Below are positions 8,256-16,601 of a stretch of DNA of 64,000 nt, piece after piece. A program made the position numbers and the translations under genes. This stretch comes from Amycolatopsis sp. NBC_01480 (GTDB taxonomy: Bacteria; Actinomycetota; Actinomycetes; Mycobacteriales; Pseudonocardiaceae), in contig NZ_CP109442.1 in the NCBI RefSeq assembly GCF_036227205.1, positions 496,001 to 560,000 on the forward strand, given 5' to 3'. How positions within the stretch are numbered: position 1 is the first letter of the stretch; every line of letters starts with the position of its first letter. Under the pieces are notes generated by a model that made no database searches, was not told where the DNA came from, and worked only from the letters and a program-made list of their open reading frames with translations.

Positions 8256-9047
8256 GTGACCACCAAGATCCTGCAGGGGCGGACCGCGTTCGTGACCGGA
8301 GGCAGCCGCGGCATCGGGGCGGCGATCGCGCGGGCGCTCGGCGAGCACGGCGCCGACGTCGCGGTGAACTACCACTCGAACGCGGCGGCAGCCGAGGCGG
8401 TGACCGCGCACGTGATCGCCCACGGCGGCAAAGCCGTGGCGGTGCAAGGGGATGCGGGCGACGCGGAGCAGGTCGAGCGGATGGCCGAGCAGGCGCGCGC
8501 CGCGCTCGGGGACATCACCCTGCTCGTCTGCAACGTCATCGGCGACACCCGGGCGCTCGGCGCGCTGTTCCGCGCCACCGGGTCCGTTGTGGACAGTCTG
8601 GACCGGGTCCGCGGCGTCCGGGAGGTCACCGCCACGGCGCTGGACGCCGCACTGCTGCCCTGCCACTTCGTCGTGCCGCAGATGCGGCGGCGCGGCGGCG
8701 GGTCGATCGTGTTCATCGGCGCGTCCGGCACGCACTCCTCGACGCCGGGGCTGGCGGAGGTCTCCGTGGCCAAGAGCGCGCAGGACGCCGTGGCCCGCTC
8801 GCTCGCGGTGGAGCTGGCGCCGGACGGCATCCGCGTCAACACGGTCGCGCCCGGCCTGGTGCCGACCGACGCGAACGCCGGGCCGCACCAGGAGCAGATG
8901 ATCCAGCGGGTCCAGGGCCTCACCCCGGCCGGCACGGTGACCACAGTGGACGAAGTGGCCGACACCGTCGTCGCGCTGGCGAGCGATCTCGGCCGCCGCG
9001 TCACCGGCGTTTTCGTGCCCCTGGACGGGGCCCGGACGCTGACCTGA
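8256..9047 (+). CDS. SDR-family protein lacking the catalytic tyrosine
   Basis: A 263-residue Rossmann protein with the classical SDR cofactor loop TGGSRGIG near residue 15 and the downstream DAGDAEQVERM region. After the SIVFIGASG strand (catalytic Ser region) the usual YxxxK reads VSVAK: the Lys is there but Tyr is replaced by Val. The NNAG motif is also changed (LVCNVIG). The final loop, VNTVAPGLVPT, is standard. The protein should bind NAD(P) but a normal SDR proton relay is missing, so it may be a divergent enzyme or a redox-sensing/binding protein. The GTG start at 8256 follows GGAGGGAAA. It is controlled in all likelihood by the divergent TetR through the palindrome upstream. Confidence 0.87.
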   Translation: MTTKILQGRTAFVTGGSRGIGAAIARALGEHGADVAVNYHSNAAAAEAVTAHVIAHGGKAVAVQGDAGDAEQVERMAEQARAALGDITLLVCNVIGDTRALGALFRATGSVVDSLDRVRGVREVTATALDAALLPCHFVVPQMRRRGGGSIVFIGASGTHSSTPGLAEVSVAKSAQDAVARSLAVELAPDGIRVNTVAPGLVPTDANAGPHQEQMIQRVQGLTPAGTVTTVDEVADTVVALASDLGRRVTGVFVPLDGARTLT

Positions 9048-9057
9048 TCAGGATTCT

Positions 9058-9498
9058 TCAGACCTGGCGCGCGGTCGCCATCGCGCGCTCGGCCTCCCAG
9101 AACGCGCGCATCGACTTGATCAGCCCGTCGGCGCCGACGCGGTAGACGAACACCCCGTCGGTGTCGACGCGGTAGCCGCCGGGCAGGAACGTGGTGATGG
9201 TGCCGAAGTTCGCCACCTCGTCGCCGGCCGCGAACGAGTCGCGGATGACGAACTCGAACCGCTCGACGTGCGCGATGGTCTTGTCCCAGAACGCCCCGAT
9301 GCCCTCGTGCCCGGCGTGGCCCTGGCCGGTCTCGTCGAGCATCGACGGGCCGACCGGGTCCTCCACCAGCGCGTCCGGCGCGAACAGCGCGAGCCAGCCG
9401 TCCTTGTCCCCCGCCGTCACGGCCGTCATCGAGCGGTACGCGGCGACGCGCGCCGGCGGCTGCTCGGCCTCGGCGTCCCAGCTGACCTCGACTCCCAT
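9058..9498 (-). CDS. SnoaL/NTF2-like (ketosteroid isomerase-fold) protein
   Basis: The 146-residue protein has the SnoaL-like cone fold pattern: an N-terminal helix with YRSMTAVTAGDKDGWLALFA, then DALVEDPVGPS, a long helix, and beta strands ending with VFVYRVGADGLIKSMRAFWE. Several Asp/His residues that could line the pocket are present (DPVG, HAGHEG). Members of this family isomerise, hydrate or simply bind hydrophobic substrates, so a reaction cannot be named. Its ATG begins one base after the TGA of the LLM oxidoreductase gene, so the two are translationally coupled and probably act on the same compound, for example a polyketide- or steroid-like molecule. Confidence 0.83.
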   Translation of the reverse strand: MGVEVSWDAEAEQPPARVAAYRSMTAVTAGDKDGWLALFAPDALVEDPVGPSMLDETGQGHAGHEGIGAFWDKTIAHVERFEFVIRDSFAAGDEVANFGTITTFLPGGYRVDTDGVFVYRVGADGLIKSMRAFWEAERAMATARQV

Positions 9499-9499
9499 G

Positions 9500-10375
9500 T
9501 CACTCCCCGAATTTCGCGATGACCTCGGCCCCGAACTTGCGGATCGCGTCGAGCTTCGGGCCCACCTCGGCCTCGAACCCGACGCCTTCGAACACCCACG
9601 GCATGGTGATGATGTCGGTGACCCCGACCTCGGCCTGCTCCCGGTAGCCGTCGAGGCCGAACCGGTCGATGCACACGGCCTGGTACTCGAACGGGTCGTT
9701 CTCCCGGCCGCGCTCGGCGAGCAGTTCCTTGAGCCGCGCGATGGTGGTGCGCAGGTCGTCGAGTTTCATCATCGCCGAGGACCAGCCGTCGGCGACACGG
9801 GCGGCGCGGCGGAGCGCGACCTCGGTGTGGCCGCCGATGTAGAACGGCACCCGCTTCGGCGGCGTCGGGCTCATCTGCAGCTTGTCGAAGTCGAAGAACT
9901 CGCCGTGATACTCGACCATGCCGCCGTCGAGGATCAGCCGCATCGCGTCGATCGCCTCGTCCACGCGCTTGCCGCGCTTCTCGTACGGCGCGCCGCACCA
10001 CTCGAACTCTTCCGGCGACCAGCCGACCCCGAGCCCGAGGCCGAACCGGCCGCCGGTCAGCGCCGCGACCGAGTTCACCTGGCGGGCGAGCAGCACCGGG
10101 TTGCGCGAGCCGAGTTTCAGCACGGAGGTGTAGAACTCGATGCGCTCGGTCACCGCGCCCATCGACGCGGTCGCGACCAGCGGGTCGACCCACGGCGTGT
10201 CCGCGGTCCAGAACCGGCTGCCGTCCGGGGTATAGGGATAGTCCGCGGAAACCTGCTCCGAGTAGAACAGCGAGTCCGGCAGCACGATCGAGGCGAAACC
10301 GGCTTCCTCGGCGGCGCGGGCCAGCTCGCCCAGCTGATCGAGGGGGTTCATCGCGATCGACAGGGAGAACTTCAT
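9500..10375 (-). CDS. LLM-class F420-dependent oxidoreductase
   Basis: The 291-residue protein has the TIM-barrel luciferase-like architecture. Strand/loop motifs are ARAAEEAGFASIVLPDS near the N-terminus, GAVTERIEFYTSVLKLGSRNPVLLARQ in sense around 100 (SRNP is characteristic of F420 enzymes), and GRFGLGLGVGWSPEEFEWCG near 125. PFYIGGH marks a C-terminal strand. The family moves hydride between F420 and an organic substrate in the cytoplasm; actinomycetes make F420. The start is ATG 10375. It forms a two-gene operon with the downstream SnoaL-like gene (1-bp gap). The substrate is not apparent. Confidence 0.9.
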   Translation of the reverse strand: MKFSLSIAMNPLDQLGELARAAEEAGFASIVLPDSLFYSEQVSADYPYTPDGSRFWTADTPWVDPLVATASMGAVTERIEFYTSVLKLGSRNPVLLARQVNSVAALTGGRFGLGLGVGWSPEEFEWCGAPYEKRGKRVDEAIDAMRLILDGGMVEYHGEFFDFDKLQMSPTPPKRVPFYIGGHTEVALRRAARVADGWSSAMMKLDDLRTTIARLKELLAERGRENDPFEYQAVCIDRFGLDGYREQAEVGVTDIITMPWVFEGVGFEAEVGPKLDAIRKFGAEVIAKFGE

Positions 10376-10526
10376 GCCCGGACTATAACCTGTTCTAGTT
10401 TCCGGGGCCATCGGCCGGGCGGGGTGCTCCGGGTCACGTCCCGGGAACCTCCCGGGTACTGTCCGCGTTGTCCGGTTCAAAGGCGGCCACGCGGCCGCCG
10501 CGTCAGCTGAACACGTGGAGTGACCC

Positions 10527-11369
10527 ATGAGCACCGCGATCCTGTTGATCGTGCTCGTTGTCGTCGTTGTCGGCGGCGGGCTGTACTTCTCCCGGTCACG
10601 GGCCGCCGCGCGGCAGCGCGAGCTGGACGACGCGAAGGCCGACGCCCGCCGTCTGGTCGAGCGCCTCGGCGGCCAGGTGCTCAACCTCACCGGCACCGAC
10701 ACCGCGTCGCAGCAGGCGATGGCCGACGCGAGCGAGCGGTACAACGCGGCCGGCTCGCAGATGGAGCAGGCGACCACCGTGGAGCAGGCCCGCCTGGTCA
10801 AGGAGACCGCGGTCGAGGGCCTCTACTACGTGCGCGCGGCGCGGCTGGCGATGGGCATGGACCCCGGCCCCGAGCTGCCGGAGGAGGCCGAGCGCGAGCG
10901 CGCCGGCAAGGTGACCGAGCACCGCGCGGTGGACGTCGAGGGCGAGCACTACGAGGCCTCGCCGGAGCCCGGCCAGAACACCCCGTACTACTACCCCGGC
11001 GGCCGCGTGGCCGGCCGGCCGGTGCCGCAGGGCTGGTACAGCGAGCCGTGGTGGAAGCCCGCGCTGGTGGCCGGCGCCTGGGGACTGGGCTCGATGTTCC
11101 TGTTCAGCGCGATGTTCTCCGGCATGGGCGGCATCGCCAGCGCCTCGGCCTGGGAGTCGGGTTACGACGCGGGCCAGCAGGACGCGCTCGACTCCGGCGG
11201 TGACGCGGGCGGAGACGGCGGCGACGGCGGTGGCTTCGACGGCGGCGGCGACGGCGGTGGCGGGTTCGACGGCGGCGGCTTCGATGGTGGCGGATTCGAC
11301 GGCGGCGGCTTTGACGGGGGCGGCTTCAACGGCGGCGGTTTCGACGGGGGCGGCGGCTTCGACTTCTGA
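10527..11369 (+). CDS. Membrane-anchored protein with Gly/Asp/Phe repeat tail
   Basis: A 280-residue protein. Residues 3-20 are one strongly hydrophobic N-terminal helix (ILLIVLVVVVVGGG), then a coiled-coil-like charged helix (residues 25-135), then a Tyr/Pro-rich linker (TPYYYPGG). A second hydrophobic segment at about 180-210 (ALVAGAWGLGSMFLF) follows, and the last 60 residues are tandem GGGFD-type repeats. I know similar uncharacterised proteins in actinomycetes; no function can be assigned. The repeats recall glycine-rich tails that form flexible surface or phase-separating segments. A GGAG Shine-Dalgarno precedes ATG 10527, and a strong terminator follows the stop. Confidence 0.85.
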   Translation: MSTAILLIVLVVVVVGGGLYFSRSRAAARQRELDDAKADARRLVERLGGQVLNLTGTDTASQQAMADASERYNAAGSQMEQATTVEQARLVKETAVEGLYYVRAARLAMGMDPGPELPEEAERERAGKVTEHRAVDVEGEHYEASPEPGQNTPYYYPGGRVAGRPVPQGWYSEPWWKPALVAGAWGLGSMFLFSAMFSGMGGIASASAWESGYDAGQQDALDSGGDAGGDGGDGGGFDGGGDGGGGFDGGGFDGGGFDGGGFDGGGFNGGGFDGGGGFDF

Positions 11370-11385
11370 CCCCCTGATGCAGACG

Positions 11386-11417
11386 AGGGCCCCGCGGCAT
11401 GCGTGCCGCGGGGCCCT
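11386..11417. terminator. Bidirectional intrinsic terminator
   Basis: A 14-bp perfect GC-rich stem (AGGGCCCCGCGGCA and complement) with a TGCG loop lies between the convergent glycine-rich membrane protein gene and the SDR gene. There is no long T tract, as usual in this high-GC group. Confidence 0.85.
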
Positions 11418-11432
11418 CTGTCCACACCGGAC

Positions 11433-12197
11433 TCATCCGGTGATCGGGCGGATCCCCAGCAGCGTCCCGGAAAGGTACTCGGCGGCCTCGCTGCACAGGA
11501 ACGCGGCGAACGGCACGATGTCGTCCGGCTGCCCGACGCGGCCCCCCGGGTAGGTGGCACTGACCCGGGCGATGTGCTCCTCGGACGCGGCCACGCGCAT
11601 ACCCGGCGTGTCCGTGAGGCCCGGTGCCAGCGCGACAGTGCGAATGCCCTGATCGGCCAGCTCCTGGTGCACGACATTGCTCAGCAGGTGCACCCCGGCC
11701 TTGGTGGCGCTGTACGGGGCGCCGCCGGGACGGCTCTGGGTGCCGGCCATGCTGCCGACGTAGATGATCCGGCCCCCGCCGCCCCGGATCATCACCGGCG
11801 CGAAGTGCTTGGTCACCAGGAAACAGCCGATCAGGTTGCTGTCGACGATCCGGTGCAGGTCCGTCAGCTCGAAGTCCAGCACCCGCATGGAACCGGCGGG
11901 CGGCATCCAGCCGGCGTTGCTGATCAGGGCGTCGACCCGGCCCCAGTGCGCGTCGACGGCCTCGGCGGCCGCGCGGACCTGGTCCTCGTCCGAGACGTCG
12001 GCGACCACGCCGAGCGGCTTCGGCGCGCCCGGCACTTTGGCGATGATCTCGTCGACGGTGCCGGCGGCCTTGGCCTCGCTGCGGGCCAGCACCGCAATGC
12101 GCGCGCCCTCCGCCGCCAGGCCGAGCGCGAGCGTGCGGCCGAGGCCCTGGGCCGCGCCGGTGATGACGATGACCTTGTCGCGGATATCCACCTGCAT
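11433..12197 (-). CDS. Short-chain dehydrogenase/reductase
   Basis: A complete classical SDR of 254 residues: cofactor loop TGAAQGLG at residues 12-19, NAG at about 91, catalytic Ser in YVGSMAG, and YSATK at about 160. It ends with the C-terminal motif GQPDDIVPFAAFLCS. ADVSDEDQV indicates the usual acidic adenine-binding turn, and ARSEA after strand two suggests NADP(H). It should oxidise or reduce a hydroxyl/keto group on an unknown substrate. AAGGAG is placed 7 bp before ATG 12197. It is divergent from a TetR gene with repeated AGCCTA half-sites in between. Confidence 0.92.
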   Translation of the reverse strand: MQVDIRDKVIVITGAAQGLGRTLALGLAAEGARIAVLARSEAKAAGTVDEIIAKVPGAPKPLGVVADVSDEDQVRAAAEAVDAHWGRVDALISNAGWMPPAGSMRVLDFELTDLHRIVDSNLIGCFLVTKHFAPVMIRGGGGRIIYVGSMAGTQSRPGGAPYSATKAGVHLLSNVVHQELADQGIRTVALAPGLTDTPGMRVAASEEHIARVSATYPGGRVGQPDDIVPFAAFLCSEAAEYLSGTLLGIRPITG

Positions 12198-12224
12198 GGG
12201 GTGCTCCTTAAATTCATGGGCTCT

Positions 12225-12262
12225 AGCCTAAGTTTAGCCTCCAGCCTAAAATTGGGTAGGCT
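12225..12262. promoter_or_regulatory. TetR binding region with AGCCT repeats
   Basis: Three direct AGCCT units (12225, 12236, 12243) are followed by one inverted partner (TAGGCT, 12257-12262), which pairs with AGCCTA at 12243-12248 across an 8-bp spacer. The cluster lies 7 bp before the TetR GTG start and 28 bp from the SDR start, and suggests a cooperative or multi-dimer operator. Confidence 0.65.
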
Positions 12263-12268
12263 GACCCC

Positions 12269-12853
12269 GTGACGACAGGACGACGGGAGGCCAACCGGGC
12301 CCGGATGCGGGCGCGGCTGCTGACGGCCGCGCTGAAGCTGTTCGGCGAGCACGGTTACGAGGGCACGACCATCGACCAGATCGCCGCGGAGGCGGACGTC
12401 GCCCGGCAGACGGTGCTCAACCACTACCCGCACAAACGCGATTTCCTGCGGGAGTGGGGCCAGGACCGCCGCGACCAGCTGCTCACTGTCACCGAGTCCG
12501 ACGAGCCCGCGCGCACCCGGCTGCACCGCTACTTCGCCGCGCTGGCGGCCATGAACGAGCGCGAGCGCGCCCTCACGCGGATGCTGCACGTGAGCCTGCG
12601 CCACGACGAGGTGGTCGCCACCCAGCACCCGGTGCCGGAGGCGACGATCGACGCGATCCGGCAGGGCCAGGAACGCGGTGAACTCAAGGCGGGGCTCCCG
12701 CCGCGCACCGTGGCCGAGGTGGTGACCGCGATCTACGGCGACACCCTCCGTCGTTGGCTCACCGAGGACGCACCGCCGTTCGACCTGGCCGGTGCGCTGG
12801 CGGAACGGCTCGACCTCCTGTTGGACGGCCTCGCCGCACCCAGGGACTCGTGA
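12269..12853 (+). CDS. TetR-family transcriptional regulator
   Basis: A 194-residue TetR protein: HTH at residues 13-60 with VARQTVLNHYPHKRDFL, followed by a compact C-terminal domain. The start is a GTG placed just after the repeated AGCCT operator region, so it probably represses its own gene and the divergent SDR. Its stop codon (12851-12853) lies inside the left arm of a 46-bp palindrome, an unusual arrangement that couples the end of the gene to the dispersed repeat. Confidence 0.9.
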   Translation: MTTGRREANRARMRARLLTAALKLFGEHGYEGTTIDQIAAEADVARQTVLNHYPHKRDFLREWGQDRRDQLLTVTESDEPARTRLHRYFAALAAMNERERALTRMLHVSLRHDEVVATQHPVPEATIDAIRQGQERGELKAGLPPRTVAEVVTAIYGDTLRRWLTEDAPPFDLAGALAERLDLLLDGLAAPRDS

Positions 12854-12892
12854 GTGTTCATGCCGGTTCTAACCGTCATAAACACTCACGAG
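12847..12892. repeat. 46-bp dispersed palindrome, copy 1
   Basis: Arms begin CTCGTGAGTG and end CACTCACGAG, with a centre of CGGTT-CT-AACCG. Two internal pairs are mismatched in this copy. It lies between the convergent TetR and Nei genes and includes the TetR stop codon. Copy 2 is at 19176-19221. Confidence 0.85.
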
Positions 12893-12915
12893 CCCTGAAC
12901 TCTCCCCAGCCGGAC

Positions 12916-13724
12916 TCACGCCGCCTGGCAGCTCGGACACCAATAAAGGTTGCGCCCCACCAGTTCCTGGTGCGCGACCGGTGTCCCGCAGACCAGGCAC
13001 GGCATCCCGGCGCGACGGTAGACGTACACCTCGCCGCCGTGGCGGTCCTCGCGCGGGGCGCGGCCCTGTGCGGCGGGCATGTGCTCCGGCGCGACCGTGT
13101 CGATGCGCCCGACGCGCACGCCGTGGCGCATCAGGGTCACCAGGTCGGCCCACATCTCGTCCCACAGGCCGCGGTCGAGGGCACGGCCGGGGACCATCGG
13201 GGCGACGCCGTGGCGGAAGAGCACCTCGGCGCGGTAGACGTTGCCGACGCCGGCCAGCACCGCCTGGTCCATCAGCAGCGCGGCCACCGACGTACGCGAG
13301 CGCGAAATCCGCTCCCACGCGAGGTCGGGCTTCGCGTCGCGGCGCAGCGGGTCCGGGCCCAGGCGGGCCTTCAGCGCGTCCACCTGGGCGGCGTCCAGCA
13401 GCTCACAGCGGGTGGGCCCACGCAGGTCGGCCCAGTGGGTCCGGCCGACGAGCCGCATCCGCACCTGGCCGACGGGCTCGGTCGCGGGCAGCGGCGTCTC
13501 GTTGAACGTGCCGTACAGGCCGAGGTGGACGTGCACCGTCCCCTGTGGACCGTAGTGGTGGAACAGGTGCTTGCCGTACGCCTCGGCGGAGGTGAGCACC
13601 TGCCCGTCGAGCCGCGCGGCCTCGTCCGCGAACCGGCCCTGCGGGCTGCTCACTTCGACGGGCGCGCCGCCGTACCGGCGCTTGTGCAGGCGGGCCAGCC
13701 GATGGAGCGTGTGCCCCTCGGGCA

Positions 13725-13725
<1 letters not shown>
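12916..13725 (-). CDS. nei2: Fpg/Nei-family DNA glycosylase (Nei2-like)
   Basis: A 269-residue base-excision repair enzyme. Maturation exposes the catalytic Pro2 in MPEGHTLHRLA, with Glu3 as in endonuclease VIII. The helix-two-turn-helix region includes the conserved Lys/Asn elements (LLMDQAVLAGVGNVYRAEVL near 165-185). A C-terminal zinc finger has CLVCGT and CPSC, with the Arg of the finger in VGRNLYWC. The PEGH opening and this zinc finger fit mycobacterial Nei2 (Rv2464c), which excises oxidised pyrimidines and nicks the strand. The ATG overlaps the stop of rpiB (TGATG), as in the Rv2464c/Rv2465c pair, so the genes are co-translated. Confidence 0.92.
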
Positions 13726-14198
<473 letters not shown>

Positions 14199-14243
14199 AG
14201 GCCGGAGTCTGCCATCACCCGCGGCGTCCGGCATGCTCCGGGG

Positions 14244-14990
14244 GTGGGCATCTGGGCGCAACCGGGCAGTGACGTGCGGCTCGAATGGGGTGGTGAGGGC
14301 GTCGCGGCGCTGGGCGGCTCGTGCGCCGTGCTGGTGGTGGTCGACGTGCTTTCCTTCTGCACCACCACGGATCTCGTCACTTCGCGCGGTGGCCGGGTGC
14401 TGCCGGTGCGCTGGCGCGACGAGCGCGGAGTCGCCGAAGCGCGCGAAGCCGGCGCCGTCGTCGCGGGTGAGGGCTCGTGGACGCTACGGCCTTCTTCTGT
14501 GACGGAGATCCCGTCCGGGACCCTGCTCGCGCTGCCCTCCCCCAACGGGGCCACGCTCTGCGCCGCGGCCGCCGCAACGGGCGCGCACGTGCTCGCCGGC
14601 TGCCTGCGCAACGCGTCCGCCGTCGCCGCGAAGGCCCACGAGCTGGCGGACGGCCGCGCGATCGGCGTCATCCCCGGCGGTGAGCGCTGGGGCGTCGACA
14701 TGCTGGGCGAGGGCAAGGAATTCGGCCCGCTGCGGCCGTGCGTCGAGGATCAGCTGGGGGCGGGCGCGATCGTCGCCGCGCTGCGGCAGCGGGGCCGGTC
14801 GGCCTCGGCGGAGGCGGCGCTGGCCGCGGCGGCCTACGCGCCCACGGACGTCGCCGCCGCGCTGCGGGGCTGCTCGTCCGGCCGGGAGCTGGCCGCGACC
14901 GGCCACGAAGCCGACGTCGCGCTGGCCGCGCAGGTGGACGTCAGCGAGAGCGCACCCGTGCTGTGCCAAGGAATTCTGGAGGCACCATGA
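14244..14990 (+). CDS. ComB-like 2-phosphosulfolactate phosphatase family protein
   Basis: The 248-residue protein matches the ComB family pattern: VVVDVLSFCTTTD (Asp-rich metal site), GRVLPVRWRDERG, PSPNGATLC, LAGCLRNASAVA, and VIPGGERW with PCVEDQLGAGAI. In methanogens ComB makes sulfolactate for coenzyme M; actinomycetes do not make coenzyme M, so the substrate here is probably another phosphorylated acid. The start is the GTG at 14244, 45 bp from the divergent rpiB start. The stop overlaps the next ATG (ATGA), so it is coupled to the MBL hydrolase gene and the two likely act in one process. Confidence 0.85.
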   Translation: MGIWAQPGSDVRLEWGGEGVAALGGSCAVLVVVDVLSFCTTTDLVTSRGGRVLPVRWRDERGVAEAREAGAVVAGEGSWTLRPSSVTEIPSGTLLALPSPNGATLCAAAAATGAHVLAGCLRNASAVAAKAHELADGRAIGVIPGGERWGVDMLGEGKEFGPLRPCVEDQLGAGAIVAALRQRGRSASAEAALAAAAYAPTDVAAALRGCSSGRELAATGHEADVALAAQVDVSESAPVLCQGILEAP

Positions 14991-15790
14991 GCTGGGCCGA
15001 GGTGGCCGACGGCGTGCACCTGAGCCGCCACGAGGAGCTGGACCTGACCACTGGGCTGGTGATCGGCGCCGAACGGTGCCTGGTGATCGACACCGGCGGC
15101 GACGTCGACCAGGGCGCGGAGCTGGCCGCCGGGATCCGGGAGCTGACCGACCTGCCGTGGAGCGTCGTCTACACCCACGCGCACTTCGACCACTCCTACG
15201 GCACCACGGCGTTCCTGCCCTGCGACGTCTGGGCGCACCCGCGTTGCCTGCGCGAGCTGGTCGAGCACGGCGAAGCAGCGAAGGCCAAGTGGATCACGCA
15301 CTACCGCGAAGAAGGAAAGCCCGAGATCGCCGACGCGCTCACGCGAACCGGGATCATGCCGCCCGACCGGCTCGTCACCACGCGTGAAGAACTGGACCTC
15401 GGCGGCCGCACCGCCGTGCTCGTCCACCCCGGCCCCGCGCACACCGACCACGACCTCGTGGTGCACGTGCCGGACGCGGGAGTCGTCTTCGCCGGCGATG
15501 TCGTCGAGCACGGACCCGAGGGCTTCACCGCGTACTCGTTCACCAACGAGAGCGACCTGCCCGGATGGCCCGCCGCGCTGGACGCGATCCTCGCGCTGGA
15601 GCCGCGGATCGTGGTGCCCGGCCACGGCGACGCCGTCGGGCCCGGCTTCGTCCGCGAGCACCGCGACGGGCTGCGCCGGCTGAACGAGCTGAAGGCCGCC
15701 GTCAAGTCCGGGGAAACGGGGCGGGACGAGGCGCTCGCCGCCTCGCCCTACCCCGCCGACGTCACCCGGGCCGCGCTGGCGAGCCCGTGA
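14987..15790 (+). CDS. Metallo-beta-lactamase-fold hydrolase
   Basis: A 267-residue MBL-fold protein with the metal-binding motif THAHFDHS (HxHxDH) at about 64-71, a third-site His after HPGPAHTDHD, the bridging Asp in VVFAGDVVEHG, and the last His in VVPGHGD. It probably binds two Zn or Fe ions. The overall form resembles glyoxalase II-like hydrolases with a helical C-terminus; no substrate is evident. The ATG overlaps the upstream ComB-like stop by four bases. It ends 3 bp before the convergent DsbA-like gene. Confidence 0.88.
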   Translation: MSWAEVADGVHLSRHEELDLTTGLVIGAERCLVIDTGGDVDQGAELAAGIRELTDLPWSVVYTHAHFDHSYGTTAFLPCDVWAHPRCLRELVEHGEAAKAKWITHYREEGKPEIADALTRTGIMPPDRLVTTREELDLGGRTAVLVHPGPAHTDHDLVVHVPDAGVVFAGDVVEHGPEGFTAYSFTNESDLPGWPAALDAILALEPRIVVPGHGDAVGPGFVREHRDGLRRLNELKAAVKSGETGRDEALAASPYPADVTRAALASP

Positions 15791-15793
15791 GAC

Positions 15794-16414
15794 TCAGTCG
15801 AAGTTCAGGTCGCCCGTGCGGGTGCGCTTGAGCTCGAAGAAGTCCGGGTAGCTGGCGAGCGCGCGGGCGCCGTCGAACACCTTCAGCGCGTCCTCGCCCC
15901 GCGGGATCGAGCTGAGCACCGGGCCGAAGAACGCGACGCCGTCGATGTGGATGGTCGGCGTGCCGACGTCCATGCCCACCGGGTCCATGCCCTCGTGGTG
16001 GCTCTTCGACAGGGCCTCGTCGTACTCCGTGGAGCTCGCGGCCTCGATCAGCTCGGCCGGGGCGCCGATCGCGGCGAGGGACTCCTTGATCACGGCGAGC
16101 CGGTCCTTGTTGCCCTGGTTGTGGTAGCGCGTGCCGAACTCGGTGTAGTAGCCGCGCAGCGCCTCCTCGCCCTGCGACTGGGCCAGCGCCGTGGCCACGC
16201 GCACCGGGCCCCAGCCGTCGTCGAGCAGGTCCTTGTACGCCTGCGGCAGGTCCTCGCGGCCGGAGTTCAGCAGCGAGAGGCTCATGATCCGGAAGTGCAG
16301 GTCGAGGTCGCGGTGCTTCTCCACCTCGAGGATCCAGCGGGAGGTGATCCACGCGAACGGGCAGATCGGGTCGAAGTAGAAGTCGACCCTGGTGGACTGC
16401 GGTGTCGAAGTCAT
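15794..16414 (-). CDS. DsbA-fold mycothiol-dependent nitroreductase-like protein (Rv2466c type)
   Basis: A 206-residue thioredoxin-fold protein with a helical insertion. The active site is [13 protein letters not shown] near residue 18: the nucleophilic Cys is kept but the second position of a CxxC is Ala (CPFA). A single-Cys site fits reaction through a mixed disulfide with mycothiol. The cis-Pro loop is GTPTIHIDG near 155. The homologue Rv2466c lies beside pepN in M. tuberculosis, and here too pepN is the divergent neighbour. It is cytosolic (no signal peptide). The ATG at 16414 has AGGAG upstream. Family assignment is good; the thiol partner is inferred from the organism group. Confidence 0.88.
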   Translation of the reverse strand: MTSTPQSTRVDFYFDPICPFAWITSRWILEVEKHRDLDLHFRIMSLSLLNSGREDLPQAYKDLLDDGWGPVRVATALAQSQGEEALRGYYTEFGTRYHNQGNKDRLAVIKESLAAIGAPAELIEAASSTEYDEALSKSHHEGMDPVGMDVGTPTIHIDGVAFFGPVLSSIPRGEDALKVFDGARALASYPDFFELKRTRTGDLNFD

Positions 16415-16601
16415 CTGGCTTGCTCCTGGGCGTGGCTCTGACGGTGGGCGGGTACACCTCTGACGCGTGGGGCTCGCCCCACATCGTGCAGCAACGCCAG
16501 CGGTTGCCCCGGTTGTTCCCTTGTCGCCCGCCGGGCGGCTCGCATGATTGGATGCTCTGCAGCCTGAAAACCGTAACCGAAATCGACGACCAGAGGTGCC
16601 A

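Noticed and set aside
12847..12892. Insertion sequence ends or simple terminator
   Set aside because: No transposase or target duplications; the second copy has a separate terminator next to it, so it is treated as a repeat family.
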